From Dysidea avara (taxonomy: Eukaryota; Porifera; Demospongiae; Dictyoceratida; Dysideidae), in assembly GCF_963678975.1 (NCBI RefSeq), contig NC_089275.1, positions 29,883,977-29,947,976 on the forward strand: DNA of 64,000 nucleotides, written 5' to 3'. The notes beneath the pieces are model-generated. The model ran no database searches. It was not told where the DNA came from and saw only the letters and a program-made list of their open reading frames with translations. Below are positions 11,601 through 22,606 of this stretch, piece after piece. Position numbers and translations under genes: made by a program. Position 1 is the first letter of the stretch. The number at the start of each line of letters is the position of its first letter.

Positions 11601-11845
11601 AAGTTAGGCTGAACTACAGGTTGAAAATCAGGTAGGTCAACAACTGACGAATTGTTCATTAGAATGTCGTTGGAGTTGTTAGAAGTCAAGCAGGGGGCCT
11701 TAGGTTCTTCATCCTCGTCAACCTGCGCGACGGATGAGGGACTTTCCTCCCGGAGAATTGAACTCTGCGGATCCAAACTGGCCCTCGAGCTGGCCTGGAG
11801 TGTCGCATTTGGTTCAAAACGGCAACGACGCCTGCCCATCTCATC
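8673..11845 (-). mobile_element. Non-LTR-type retroelement with R2-like endonuclease region
   Basis: This unit spans from an A-tail (T-run at about 8,674-8,683 on the plus strand) to six bases upstream of the long ORF's ATG. ACGATA occurs at both borders (8,667-8,672 and 11,846-11,851) and would be a 6-base target duplication. The 3' UTR (8,673-8,773) contains an imperfect hairpin CCAGCAC...GTGCTGG followed by GGTAGGCAAGGGCAGTCCAT. The same 3' end is found at 45,900-45,985 and, decayed, at 52,970-53,030, which supports it as the element's true 3' terminus. The 5' UTR is only a few bases, so the copy is probably truncated at its 5' end. It lies wedged between two DNA elements. Confidence 0.75.
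8774..11839 (-). CDS. Reverse transcriptase with CCHC/REL-type endonuclease C-terminus
   Basis: A long minus-strand ORF of 954 codons (8,975-11,839). One in-frame TAA separates it from 65 more codons in the same frame down to 8,774, whose sequence (SFSLLRSSIQCIRG) matches the continuation in two other copies, so the intended protein is about 1,020 residues. Residues ~290-600 are a reverse transcriptase: LLVDASNAFNSLNR (~427), EEGTTQGDPLAMPMYALA (~479) and the catalytic YADDACACGS (~513). Residues ~806-819 form CACG(x6)EHALSC, a CCHC knuckle, followed by RHNEIRDL, GARLDI and CFVDVRVF, which fits the restriction-like endonuclease of R2-type LINEs. The N-terminal ~270 residues show no apurinic endonuclease and no clear zinc finger. 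The clade is not certain. Confidence 0.85.
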
Positions 11846-11851
11846 ACGATA

Positions 11852-14800
11852 AGTAGGGTCAAAAACTGTGGTTTCGTGACCAACCTCTGGCTAACAAAGT
11901 TTGATGGTCTAATATTGTACTTTAGGGTATTTTAAACAAAATGAGCTCCCACGCCGCTTTTTAAAGTCCCGGGGAAAGTTCAGTAGAGCCAAAAGTCTAA
12001 AATGGCTACTAGCTGACATGTGCAAAAATAAAATAATGATAAAAAGTCAAATAAATGTTCTTTTTAGACTAATTTGGGGTCAAGGAATCCATTTCTGATG
12101 TTAATTTTGTGATTGGATGTTCCTATAACCAGGAAATTTAAGTTTGGTAGCTACCGGAACAAACAACTAGCTAGCTGTTTAGCCTTGTTCTTTCAGCTCC
12201 ACAGTCAGTAGTACTTTTCTTGACAGTGCACAACCTCCTTGACAGAGTTAGCTGACTAAACTAGCTGACTGTCAATTCTTTGCAATGAGAAGCAATTAAT
12301 AGCTGATACTAAAAATTGTCAACAACATTGGTCGAATTCAAGCTGCTCAGGTGAATAGAAAGCAACTCTCTCAAAAGCACGAGGAATATACTCCAGCATG
12401 TATGCACAGAGATGGGCAAGCTGTACAAGATCTTCTTCCATTTGATCCAGCACTACCTGCTCTAAGAACCTTACAATTAGCTATTCCAGCTACACCTGAG
12501 CTCATTTGAGACTTCAAGAAGGCCAAGCAAGATGGGGAGACGGGAGACCCAGCCGATAAAAATTTTCATGGATGAGCACATCTACTTTAAAGAAAAATCC
12601 ATCCATGATTGCATAAAACATAATTCGCACTCACATTTACAGGGATTCCATCAAGAAAAGTCTCTGAAAAGACACTAAAAGTAAAACAAGGAGCAGGACA
12701 CTAGCATCCGTGTTGATGTCAGTGGTCTACTGTCTCTACCTGAGCTCATGAAACATCGTATATCTCAAGAATACCTAACACTGTTTAATCCCAATGGTAC
12801 TTTCAGAAAGACTCAAACTTCTGCAAAAGTTAGCATTACAGTCCCTTGATGTCAACTCTTACACAGCATTAGTGGACATGATGTAGTGCCTAGCATCACC
12901 TATGGGTCAAGGGTGATGGGTCTCCATACACTTGGGGTGATTACACCAACAAAATAGGTCTGTGATCCTAGCACAGCATGTCAGTGTTACCACCATCATC
13001 TGCATCAATGATCCCCATGACTACGTTGAGTCCACCAAAGATGATGAGGGTGAATTGCACATTCAGGGTCAAGGTCCCATACCCAATTTATATATGAAGC
13101 CAGCTAATCTGTTTCCCATGGCCTGCAAATCCAAGACAACTCTCTGCACTGCTGGCAATAAGAAACACCTCCAGGCTCTAATCAAAACTCATCAGCTCTC
13201 AGAACTGTCTAAGTCTATCAGTCAGGAACTAGTCTACTCAGTGGGTGAGGACTGTGTAAGTCTGTCAACTGGTGATACCAAAAAAAGTCTGAGCTTTAGC
13301 CAGGGTGAGGCTGACACAATTATGCTATCTGTTTATGCAGCTCTAAGATAGATATCACCTGGCTATAGCAATCTCATAGTAATTGATGCAGAAGACACAG
13401 ATATGTACATTCAGGCTGCAGCCATTTCACATGACATTCCAGGTATTATAATATCTCTAAGAAGCAGTTTTTTTTCTGCAGAGGCATGTGTACTGAAGAT
13501 TTTGCTGCATCTCTTATACCTTTTCATGTCTTGACTGGCTGTGATGCCAACAGCTGTTTTTTCTGGGCACAGCAAGATATCCCTCTATGAGAAATTGTCA
13601 AAAAGTACTGAGGCCCGTAGCCTCATCTCAAAGTGTAGAGAAGGCATTCTGCTGAGTGATGATGTCTTGAATGACCTAAAGTCCTTTGATATCTGCTACA
13701 TCCATGGAGACACACAAAATTCCTCTCTGAATCTAGCCCATGCAACCAAGTGGAAAAGACTAAAGAAAAAAATCTTCGATGTGTTTGCTTCCTGATGATG
13801 ACAATCTTGAGCAGCATATCAAATGTGCCAACTTTTTAGCCTACATTCAGTGCCACCCGACCTGAGAAGACATCCCTCTCCTATAGGTCATGGTTGGGAA
13901 TTGGTGAATGGCCGTTGCAGACCAGTGCGCCACACAAACCTGCCCTTCCAATTTCACTTCCAATCCCATCAGTGCAACAGGATGGCTATGACTCTGCCAA
14001 TTCAGAGCTGAATCTGAAGCTGCATCTGAATCTGATTTTTGATACTGAACCTGAATCATGAAATCAGTTGGAGTCATTGGATGAACCTTGAATTAGACTT
14101 AACAAACTATTTATATGCATTACATCTTATTGAGCAAAATTCTTAAAAGTTTACATTTAATGGAACATCCAATCACAAAAATAACATCAGAAATGGATTC
14201 CTTGACCCCAACCCAAATTAGTCTAAAAAGAACCTTTATTTGAATTTTTAACATTATTTTTTTACGCATGTCAGCTAGAAGCCATTTTGGACTTTTGGCT
14301 CTACCAAACTTTCCCCGGACTTTAAAAAGTGGCGTGGGAGCTCATTTTGTTTAAAATACCCTAAAGTACAATATTAAACCATCAAACTTTGTTAGCCAGA
14401 GGTTGGTCACGAAACCACAATTTTTTACCCTACTATTTTCTTGATGGAATCCCTGTAAATGTGAGTGCGAATTATGTTTTATGCAATCATGGATGGATTT
14501 TTCTTTAAAGTAGATGTGCTCATCCATGAAAATTTTTATCGGCTGGGTCTCCCGTCTCCCCATCTTGCTTGGCCTTCTTGAAGTCTCAAATGAGCTCAGG
14601 TGTAGCTGGAATAGCTAATTGTAAGGTTCTTAGAGCAGGTAGTGCTGGATCAAATGGAAGAAGATCTTGTACAGCTTGCCCATCTCTGTGCATACATGCT
14701 GGAGTATATTCCTCGTGCTTTTGAGATAGTTGCTTTCTATTCACCTGAGCAGCTTGAATTCGACCAATGTTATTGACAATTTTTAGTATCAGCTATTAAT

Positions 14801-15242
14801 TGCTTCTCATTGCAAAGAATTGACAGTCAGCTAGTTTAGTCAGCTAACTCTGTCAAGGAGGTTGTGCACTGTCAAGAAAAGTACTACTGACTGTGGAGCT
14901 GAAAGAACAAGGCTAAACAGCTAGCTAGTTGTTTGTTCCGGTAGCTACCAAACTTAAATTTCCTGGTTATAGGAACATCCAATCACAAAATTAACATCAG
15001 AAATGGATTCCTTGACCCCAAATTAGTCTAAAAAGAACATTTATTTGACTTTTATCATTATTTTATTTTTGCACATGTCAGCTAGTAGCCATTTTAGACT
15101 TTTGGCTCTACTGAACTTTCCCCGGGACTTTAAAAAGCGGCGTGGGAGCTCATTTTGTTTAAAATACCCTAAAGTACAATATTAGACCATCAAACTTTGT
15201 TAGCCAGAGGTTGTTCACGAAACCACAGTTTTTGACCCTACT
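11852..15242. mobile_element. DNA element with three copies of one terminus
   Basis: The outer ends are AGTAGGGTCAAAAACTGTGG (11,852) and its exact inverse ending at 15,242. An additional right-type terminus lies inside at about 14,160-14,434, more diverged. The stretch 14,440-15,242 is an inverted copy of about 11,852-12,656. The simplest reading is a full element 11,852-14,434 with ~290-base inverted ends plus a truncated inverted copy abutting it, giving a foldback of ~800-base arms around a coding core. ACGAT occurs just outside both outer ends, though not in exact register. The superfamily is unknown. Confidence 0.7.
12962..13793 (+). pseudogene. Nuclease-like gene relic within the DNA element
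   Basis: An open frame at 12,962-13,351 (129 codons) ends in SFSQGEADTIMLSVYAALR. After an in-frame stop the same frame continues with NLIVIDAEDTDMYIQAA, then a frame change leads to FHVLTGCDANSCFF and the ORF 13,541-13,795. The order E-A-D-T, then D-x-E-D-T-D, then H-x-L-T-G-C-D matches PIN/FEN1-like nuclease domains that occur in invertebrate mobile-element proteins (EADTILL / SSDTDVLVL / HALTGCD pattern). At least two disruptions are visible, so it is broken here. Whether this domain is the element's transposition enzyme or an accessory gene cannot be said. Confidence 0.55.
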
Positions 15243-15640
15243 ACGATTGCCTTGAAATTTGGCACACAGAAGGGGGTATAAAGGCGCATCTCTGTACCAA
15301 CTTTGGCTGGAATGCGATAAACAGGCAAAGCGTTATGAGCGATTATTCAAGAAAAATAACACCAATATGTTGTTACGCCTACAGGGTAAACCGCGAGCTG
15401 AAAATCAGTGGGTGAATAGGTTAACTATTGAAAGAAATCGAGCTGAAAACCAGGAAGATACAACGAAAAAACCAACAGTGTGTAACAATTACGCAATCGA
15501 GATTAGCTAATAAAAAACGACTGCTTGCCACGCCTACCAGATAAACCGCTTGTGATAATGCTTTGAAAATCACTGTATATATGGAGTAATCATCTTAGAA
15601 GGCTCTTCAATGGTGTAGAAGAATCAGACTTAAAGCCACG
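15243..15640. repeat. Probable dispersed repeat, unrecognised
   Basis: It starts GCCTTGAAATTTGGCACACAG directly outside the preceding element and contains two diverged internal copies of a TACGCCTAC/CACGCCTACC ...ATAAACCG block (about 15,375 and 15,518). A short open frame (15,259-15,510) exists but has no family resemblance and is not supported as a gene. Confidence 0.35.
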
Positions 15641-15678
15641 GAGTTATAACACGAAATCCAACCTGATGTAGCAAGTGC

Positions 15679-16085
15679 GAGATACTCTAATAGAGCAGTC
15701 ACCCTGAAGAGAATTCAAGAGATCAGCTAGAAACAAGTAACCTGTATAGAAATCAACTACAAACAATTCACCCTGTAGAGAGATCAGCTAGAAGAAGTTA
15801 CCTAGGGAGTTCATGCAACTATGGAAAGAGATAGTTCAGCTAGAAGAAGTTACCTTGTAGAGAGTTCAGCTACAAAAGAAACCATTCTGTAAAGAGCTTA
15901 GCTGCAAACAAATCACCTATACAGAATTCAGCTACAAACAAATCATTCTGTAGAGAGATCAGCTAGAAGAAGTTATCTTGTAGATAGTTCAGCTACAAAC
16001 AAATCCCCCTGTAGAGACATAAACTAGAAGAAGTCACCTTGTAGAGTGTTCAGTTACAAAGAAACCACCTTGTAGATAATTCTGT
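15679..16085. repeat. Degenerate minisatellite, ~32-base unit
   Basis: About a dozen diverged units of the type TTCAGCTACAAACAAATCAC followed by CCTGTAGAGAG, alternating with a GATCAGCTAGAAGAAGTTAC variant. The array opens with one intact copy of the dispersed motif GAGATACTCTAATAGAGCAG (15,679-15,702) and is followed by a TA microsatellite. Confidence 0.85.
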
Positions 16086-16097
16086 AATAAATATACG

Positions 16098-16102
<5 letters not shown>

Positions 16103-16139
<37 letters not shown>
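16103..16139. repeat. (TA)n microsatellite
   Basis: An almost pure TA dinucleotide run. Confidence 0.95.
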
Positions 16140-16142
<3 letters not shown>

Positions 16143-16289
16143 GTACATTTACTGATAAAATTAGAAATATTTAAAGTATTTAACGCCTGCTTCATCTTTT
16201 CTTCTTCCTGTGGTGAAGAAAAAAAGATAGGTTAAAAAGCCCCAAAAATGGCCATTGGCTGGCTTTGGGGTATACAAATACAAAAAGAA

Positions 16290-16622
16290 TTGAACTCTAA
16301 TCCAAAACGGCCAATATGTAAAAAAGAGTGCGGCCCTCAAAAAGGCTATGGTGGAAAAAGATGTGAAATCAAAGGTGGTGGCCAAGAAATGGCTGTGATG
16401 GTAGGTTAATGGTAAAAGTTTTAATAACGACAATTCAGGTGAATTTTGTGCCGCTTGGTCTTGGCACAAAATTCACCTGAATTGTTGTTATTAAAATTTT
16501 TAACATTAACTTACCATCACAACCATTGCTTGGCCACCACCTTGGATTTCACTCTTTTTTTTCACCATAGCCTTTTTGAGGGCCACACTCTTTTTAACAG
16601 CTTGGTGGTTTTGGATTACAAC
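16290..16622. repeat. Near-continuous hairpin, ~165-base arms
   Basis: The arms around a centre at about 16,455 are inverted copies: CACAAAATTCACCTGAATTG (right) against CAATTCAGGTGAATTTTGTG (left), extending to the TTTTGGATTA blocks. The loop is only about ten bases. It fits a foldback element or MITE. The two matching ORFs on opposite strands are a by-product of the symmetry. Confidence 0.8.
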
Positions 16623-16639
16623 GGAAAAAAGAGCAAATT

Positions 16640-16860
16640 ACGGTATTTGGAAATCCTATGTTAAGGGATTTTTAGTCACGTGACCACTTTTTGGATATTT
16701 ATGTATGTTAAAATTACGCTGATACCCAATGCTACAAACAATCTAATAACAAATTAGCACTTGTTTGTTTTATCTTAAAGGTAAATCTGTGTGAAAATCT
16801 CCAGAAACAGCAAAATGAAGCACCTTCCTATTTTGAGTGGGAATCCAGTCCTAGCTATAA
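16640..16860. repeat. Dispersed repeat copy
   Basis: An inverted counterpart of 5,795-5,935, with shared blocks around GTCACGTGACC and AACAAATTAGCACTTGTTTG. It also shares AAGCACCTTCCTATTTTGA-like sequence with about 2,690-2,720. Confidence 0.5.
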
Positions 16861-16981
16861 ACAGTAGCAGTGTTGCACTACTTATACAGTATGCACGTAC
16901 ATGTATAATATTATAGTGGATCAGAAGAAAGTGATTAAATATAATTTCACACTAGCTACTGTTGCTTGGTTGTTCATACAG

Positions 16982-17086
16982 CCTGGCAGTAGTTTAGATC
17001 ATATAGCCAAGCTCAATAATGTCTTCAAAGCAACAAGAGAAAAATTTCCAATGAGTTTCTATTACTCTACTGATCTAACCAACTGA
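16982..17086 (+). CDS. Possible orphan terminal exon
   Basis: After an acceptor-like GTTGTTCATACAG, 35 codons in phase 0 run to a TGA. They read PGSSLDHIAKLNNVFKATRE then KFPMSFYYSTDLTN. The composition looks like ordinary protein rather than repeat translation, but no partner exon was found among the surrounding repeats. It may be a stranded gene fragment. Family not recognised. Confidence 0.3.
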   Translation, partial: PGSSLDHIAKLNNVFKATREKFPMSFYYSTDLTN

Positions 17087-17099
17087 AATGATCATGTAG

Positions 17100-18110
17100 T
17101 CTGGCGGCGCCCACCCTTTTGCATAGTCTCCATGTGAAGGGGCGGGCACTGCCAGCATATTGGAGTACAATAGTATTAGTATTAAATTATGGACATGTAT
17201 ACAAAACAGGCAATAATAATTGTTAGTATAGGCCAGAGGCCTTTTAGTCTGGCCATATCCTGTTGTTGACTAGAAATGGTCTAAATCATTCTTAAAGCTG
17301 TTGTGATTAATTGACTCAATGGCATTATCAGGTAGGGAGTTCCACTGACTAATCACACTGTTGGTAAAGAACTTGAGCCTGGATATAAGTCTACATTGCT
17401 GTCTGAAAATTTGTTGATTGTGACCTCTAGTTACGCTATTTGTAAAAACAAAAAATGGTTGTGGTGTGACTCTGCTAAGATGGTTCACTAGCTTGTAAAC
17501 ACCAATTAGTGCACCTCCCTGTCTACGACAATACAATGAATATAAGTTAAGATGGTGTAATTGCAACTTGTAAGGTAAGTGTGCTATTTCTGGTACTAGT
17601 TTGGTAGCTCTTTGTTTAATTTTCCTGTTTATCAATGTCTCTGGTGGCCAGATACGGACTCCAAATTGACACACAATACTCTATATATGTAAGTTTTGTA
17701 TAGAAACAGGATGGTCTCACGTGAATAAAGGTTCTCTTAATTAGACCAAGGGACTGCGTTGCTTTTGCAAAGGTTTTGTCACATTGTAGACTAAAATCAG
17801 GTTTTGATGTTATCCACATGCCTAGATCCTTTCAGATGATATAATAGTAAGCTTAGATATTGATCCTTCTTCATCCATATAGTATTCATAAGTTGAAGCA
17901 TTTCCATATTGTAAATGTTTACACTTACTGGCATTAAAGTGCAGTAACCATTCTTTTGAGCAGCTATAAAGATTATCCAAATCACTCTGAAGGTGGAGTG
18001 CAGCTCGAAAGCTAGTTATCTGAGGATAGATTTTGATGTCATCAATGAACATTTTAATCTTTGAGTCCATCAAGACTGGGATGTCATTTACATACAAAAT
18101 AAACAGTAAG
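17100..18110 (-). mobile_element. LINE fragment: end of RT domain and C-terminus
   Basis: Minus-strand frames carry LYVNDIPVLMDSKIKMFIDD (about 18,040-18,100), the region around the catalytic FIDD of a LINE reverse transcriptase, then LHFNASKCKHLQYG. Downstream frames (17,270-17,674) carry VRIWPPETLINRKIKQRATK and the tail NSVISQWNSLPDNAIES. The frame changes between these parts and stops occur, so the copy is decayed and truncated at its 5' end. The 3' side (17,100-17,270) is UTR with a small GGCCAGAGGCC hairpin. It belongs to the CR1/L2/Jockey-like assemblage; the clade is unresolved. Confidence 0.75.
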
Positions 18111-18409
18111 GGCTATTCTCTGTACCTTCACTGTGATAACCTTCACTGTGATAACCTATAGGGCTGTGTGCATGTTACAGTAGTTGTTTAGCCACAATAT
18201 CTTATGTGGATACACTGATAGGAAATAAATATTGATCCACCTGGGGTATTATCTCCTAGTAGTTTCCAACTCCATGATTCACATTTTTTTGTAGCCTTAA
18301 TTTTTGCAGTTCCCTGAATATTTACATATCAACTATAGTTAAATTTGAACATATTATAGCTAATAGCACTCACAGTGATAAAGATTGCAGAGGTTCTGAC
18401 TTCAAAATT

Positions 18410-19251
18410 TGATAGCATGTCGTATAGGGTACACGAGTATTTCTGATTTACTTGAGCATCTTGGAGCTACAATCACTAGTGAGTTTATCCCAGTAATTAC
18501 TGGACGATCTGTAAGTGAACTGGAATGAAAGTTGTTTACTCTTCCTGTGTGATTGGGAGGACTTGGCTTGGTTGATCCATCAGCAGTTGCTTGCTTTGAG
18601 TTTAATGCATCTGAATCAGTTACTTCTGCTTTGACCACTCAGATTATTCAACAACAGTATAATTTCAATGCAACTGTTTTTTTTGATCAACGTCATGCTA
18701 AGGTTGATATCATTGCTTTAAGATGACAGCAGCAGGCATCCTTAGTCGCTCAGATAATTCCATTAATGCCAGCTAATCTTCAGCATATTCTAACCTTGTC
18801 CAGTGAAAAAAGACTTTTGTCCTGGCTTTCTGTTCTCCCAATTGAAGAACACAGGTTTTCCTTACACAAGGGGGCTTTTTGTGATGCCTTGTGCCTTCGT
18901 TATGGATGGTTACCTGTTGGTCTTCACCCAAATGTGTTTGTGGCAATGGATTTGCTGTTGACCATGCTATGAATTGTTCATCCAGTGGGTTCCCTACTAT
19001 TAGACATAATGAACTTAGAGACTTCACTGTGACTGTTCTGTCTGAGGCAGTACGCCATGATGTTGCCATTAAACCGGTATTATACAGAGGTTGCAGACTG
19101 GTGAGAAACTTCAGTAAGCAACAGTGAATGTTGATGATGAGGCTCGTTTAGATGTTAACACCCGAGAGTTTTGGGGTTGTCGACATCAAAGGGTTTTTTA
19201 TGTAAGAGTGTTTAATCAAACTGCTTCCAGCTACCGTGACACTGCTGTTGC
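18410..19251 (+). pseudogene. Decayed reverse-transcriptase element, 5' piece
   Basis: The plus-strand translation contains LGGLGLVDPSAVACFEFNAS, LPIEEHRFSLHKGAFCDALC and LRYGWLPVGL, then IRHNELRDFTVTVLSE. These line up with YGGLGIINPTLIAAEE, LQEHGFALHKSAFHDS, LRYGWSP and IRHNEIRDLTATLL of the element at 8,673-11,845. Frames are broken in several places. The copy stops abruptly at 19,251 where a hAT-like element begins. Its continuation is at 38,010-38,217 and 52,869-53,035. Confidence 0.75.
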
Positions 19252-19701
19252 CAGTGTTGGGAGTAACGTGTTACTTATGTAACACGTTACGTATTATTAT
19301 TACTTTTGTGGTAACTAAGTTAATATAATGAAATACGCTATAAAAACAGGCAATATATCTCAAGTTACTTTACTTACAAATGTAACGCGTTAGTAACAAG
19401 TCTAATATTACGTAAATTCGCAATATTAATACTACAAATAACGAAGTTACTAATCTCATTAGTTATCCCCTGAGTAACGCCTAGCCCAACGAAGTAACGA
19501 AGCCTACTGAATGAAGTTTATCCACCAGCTTCTTACTTATAACCAAGATTTGCACATTGTCCAACAACGCAATCATGTCACGTGATAAGGAGGTAGTTCA
19601 CACGTGACAGCTTAAGGCGGTGGACACAAAGTAATATAATATTATAGTTACTTTATTTTATGGGTAATATGTAACTGTAACTAAATAGTTCAGTTGCAAG
19701 C

Positions 19702-19781
19702 TGTCGCAATCCCTATTGCGAATAGGATCACGTGAGGACCAGTGAAGTTATAGTGCAACCGGTTGAACTAGTTTTTATGTT
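19702..19781 (+). repeat. Left LTR (part) of the first BEL/Pao relic
   Basis: Eighty bases from TGTCGCAATCCCTATTGCG that match the start of the LTR at 37,781. The match stops where the palindrome begins. Confidence 0.85.
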
Positions 19782-21622
19782 ATCAAGACTCACGGTAGTA
19801 AGTCGCGCAACCAGTAAAGCAGAAACGCGTGCCGCAGACAATAAATGACGCGACCACTACGTGAGGATTATACAGAAACGAACGTTGTCAAATTCGGCCG
19901 TCCTGTAACTCACCCGCCACTTACGCTATCCCTCTGAAACTCTAGAGTTGAACTCATCGTGTCACTAGTAACTACCACACAAGCAGTGAAGCAAATCCAT
20001 GCCGATTGTTTCGTGATCGAGGTTGCCGACATCAAAGGGGAGGTTAATTTTTTTTTATAAAAAAAAAAATTATCGCATGCGGTTAGACGCAACCGCAGGT
20101 GTATGCCTTGCGTTCCTTTGTGCATTCCAAACATCCATTGCCCTGCTATCGCTTCAGTATTCACTCAATCGCCTCAAGATTCACATCATCGATTTCACCA
20201 TACATGATTATCCTACAGTCGTAATTTCAGCACCAAACGAAGTTTCAGTCGTCCTCAGTCGACCTAGAGGCCAAATACAAAACCCAGATTGTTGTTTTCC
20301 GCAATACTCGCTTGGCATGTAGGGCAATGTGTCTTTAAACTGTTCTAAAAAGTTTCGTTTAGATTGAAACATATGTTTTCGAGAATGGCTAGTTTGAAAT
20401 TTGAATTTAGTCGCCCCCACGTAATTCGCTCTCTAAGAATTTTACTCGGAATTTAAAGAATGACGCAGAGCACAACTGCGGTCACTGGGTATTGATGAAC
20501 TGGCGCTCTATGTAGTTAATCAGTGCATAAAGCCACAAAGAAGTGTGCTGCCATAGATTATAGTCCACAGATATAATCTATGGTGCTGCATACCATCCTT
20601 CGTTTTTAACAAATTTAGTCGCCCCCACCGTGACGTAATTTGTCCCTCTAAGGGCGCGGCTTAAAGAATGACACAATACAACTGCGGTTTTGACACAAGC
20701 TGCGAGTAATTAGCACATGTAGCTAGCCAATTGTCACCATGCATTATTAAATTTTATAGCACCCCCACACAAAAATTATACATGTAATTACAACATACAG
20801 AGGACACATGAATGCCAAACACTTTTCACAACAATAATGTAAGAATTGTACAATAATGACTGTGATATAACAGCTATGAAATGTTTTCCAGTGGCCTACC
20901 ATGGTAGCAAGTCTCACATGACGGCATGTATATTCATCCGATCCAAGCACAATGGGAGTTACACGTAAGTATGATAACAAGTTGGTATGACTCCATTTGT
21001 AGAATCCAGATGAGTGGGTGTGGCTCCAGTATGTCTAAACAGTTAACAAACATTCCTGTTATAAATACGTGCTAGAGTTGCAATACAATAGTCTCCATTG
21101 CATCACTATCAAACAACACTAAGTGGAGGATATTGTTGCATCTCTAGTATGTACACTCTATCAGTACAACCTGTCTTAATAGCCACCAGTATAGAAAGAC
21201 AACCTCTCTTGAAAAGCCAATTCCAATTGAGAATTTACACTGTTACCTGCTTATTGAGTGAAGGTGGTAAAAAACAAGTTCCACCATAATTTATACACAT
21301 GATCTGATCTGTATATACTGTCAGTGGATGAGATCCACTTGGCCAGGACAAAATGTGACCCAAATGTCCTGGATGATCCATACTCAACCCACTTATGACC
21401 CAGTGGCACAATGGAACTGAGTATAGAGGATACGTTTATATTTATTTCTAAGATGTGTGGATGTGTGGACACATTACAACACATTACATGTACATACAAG
21501 ACATGCTACGTACTGTTTTAGCATTTCAAGTCACCACATTATACACGTACCAGTCAACAATGCTTCATAGTGCCCATCTGTAAACCTGAAGAAAAGTTAC
21601 GAAAAATAAAAATTCACATAAG

Positions 21623-21802
21623 TACAATGAAACCTCATTAATATGGCCAGCTGTGGAACCAAAAATTTGGCCTGAATAACAAGGTGGCCTTATGAATGAG
21701 GTCATAAAGTACTGCTTAGCTATATTTGGGATCTACTAGAGGTGGCCAATATAATGAGGTGGTCTTATTAAAGAGGTGGCCACTAAGTGAGGTTTCACTG
21801 TA
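21623..21802. mobile_element. pogo/Tc1-like MITE, left arm copy
   Basis: About 180 bases bounded by TACAATGAAACCTCA and TGAGGTTTCACTGTA. The CAGTGAAACCTC end is typical of pogo/Tigger-type elements, with TA at both borders. The interior repeats GGTGGCC blocks in inverted orientation. The same copy is present in the other palindrome arm, so it predates the inverted duplication. Confidence 0.7.
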
Positions 21803-22606
21803 CACACAGTTCACAATGGTGAACAATATTAATGGTTAACAATATACACTGAAACCTGCAGGTCACTTGTGGAAGAATGCTCTCTACACAAAATGACACA
21901 TTCAGAGATGGATGATACAGTAACACATTGTGACTTCAATACTCATGATGTGTCACTGCTAGGCAGCAACCATATACACGGCACTGCCAATGCACAACAT
22001 CGCACTTGCTTGTACACACAATTTTGCTCAAGATTTTACAAATTGATAATTGAGGGGTGTGGAAGCTAGCTGCTCACTCGAAAGACTGTGTGGCAGCTGT
22101 TTCCCTTCTGTACAAGTGGCCACCAAGACAGGTCCACTGTGGATGAAAGCCAGGCATTAGATATTTGGTATTTCATGTGTTGAAGGCATTCTAGGGCTTC
22201 CGGTAGTCTCAAATCTCACCACAGTTTACCTCAGGCAGTGTTGTGGTCACCACTAAACCATTGGAATGCTGTGTTATGTGAAAAATATATCCTATGGATA
22301 ATGACTTCATCACTTTCTTCATCAGGAGCTTATAAGGACCAATAGTGAAACTTTTTACACTTTGGGCTGACAGCCAACTGCCTAAGTCTGAAGCAGTGCC
22401 TTTGGTGCTCTAACAGATTGGCTGCCCCCTTGCTGCCAGCACTTACTGTCTCATACGTTGTCACACACTAAATCCATCTCTATAGCCAGTTAGAACAGTA
22501 TGCTTCTTACCTTTTTTAAGGTGCAAAATGCAGCCACTTCTTTAAAAAGCTAGGTCAGAAAATTTTTGTCCCTACGACCTGAATAATGACCAGCTTTCAC
22601 TGTACT

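Noticed and set aside
6838-11852. TAGGGT at element ends as telomeric repeat
   Set aside because: Only single occurrences, each part of a longer terminal inverted repeat; no tandem TTAGGG.
15259-15510. 83-residue ORF as a gene
   Set aside because: It lies over an internally repeated, repeat-like sequence and resembles no family.
15679-16085. Regularly spaced repeats as a CRISPR array
   Set aside because: Units are degenerate and contiguous with no unique spacers, the host is a eukaryote and no cas genes exist; it is a minisatellite.
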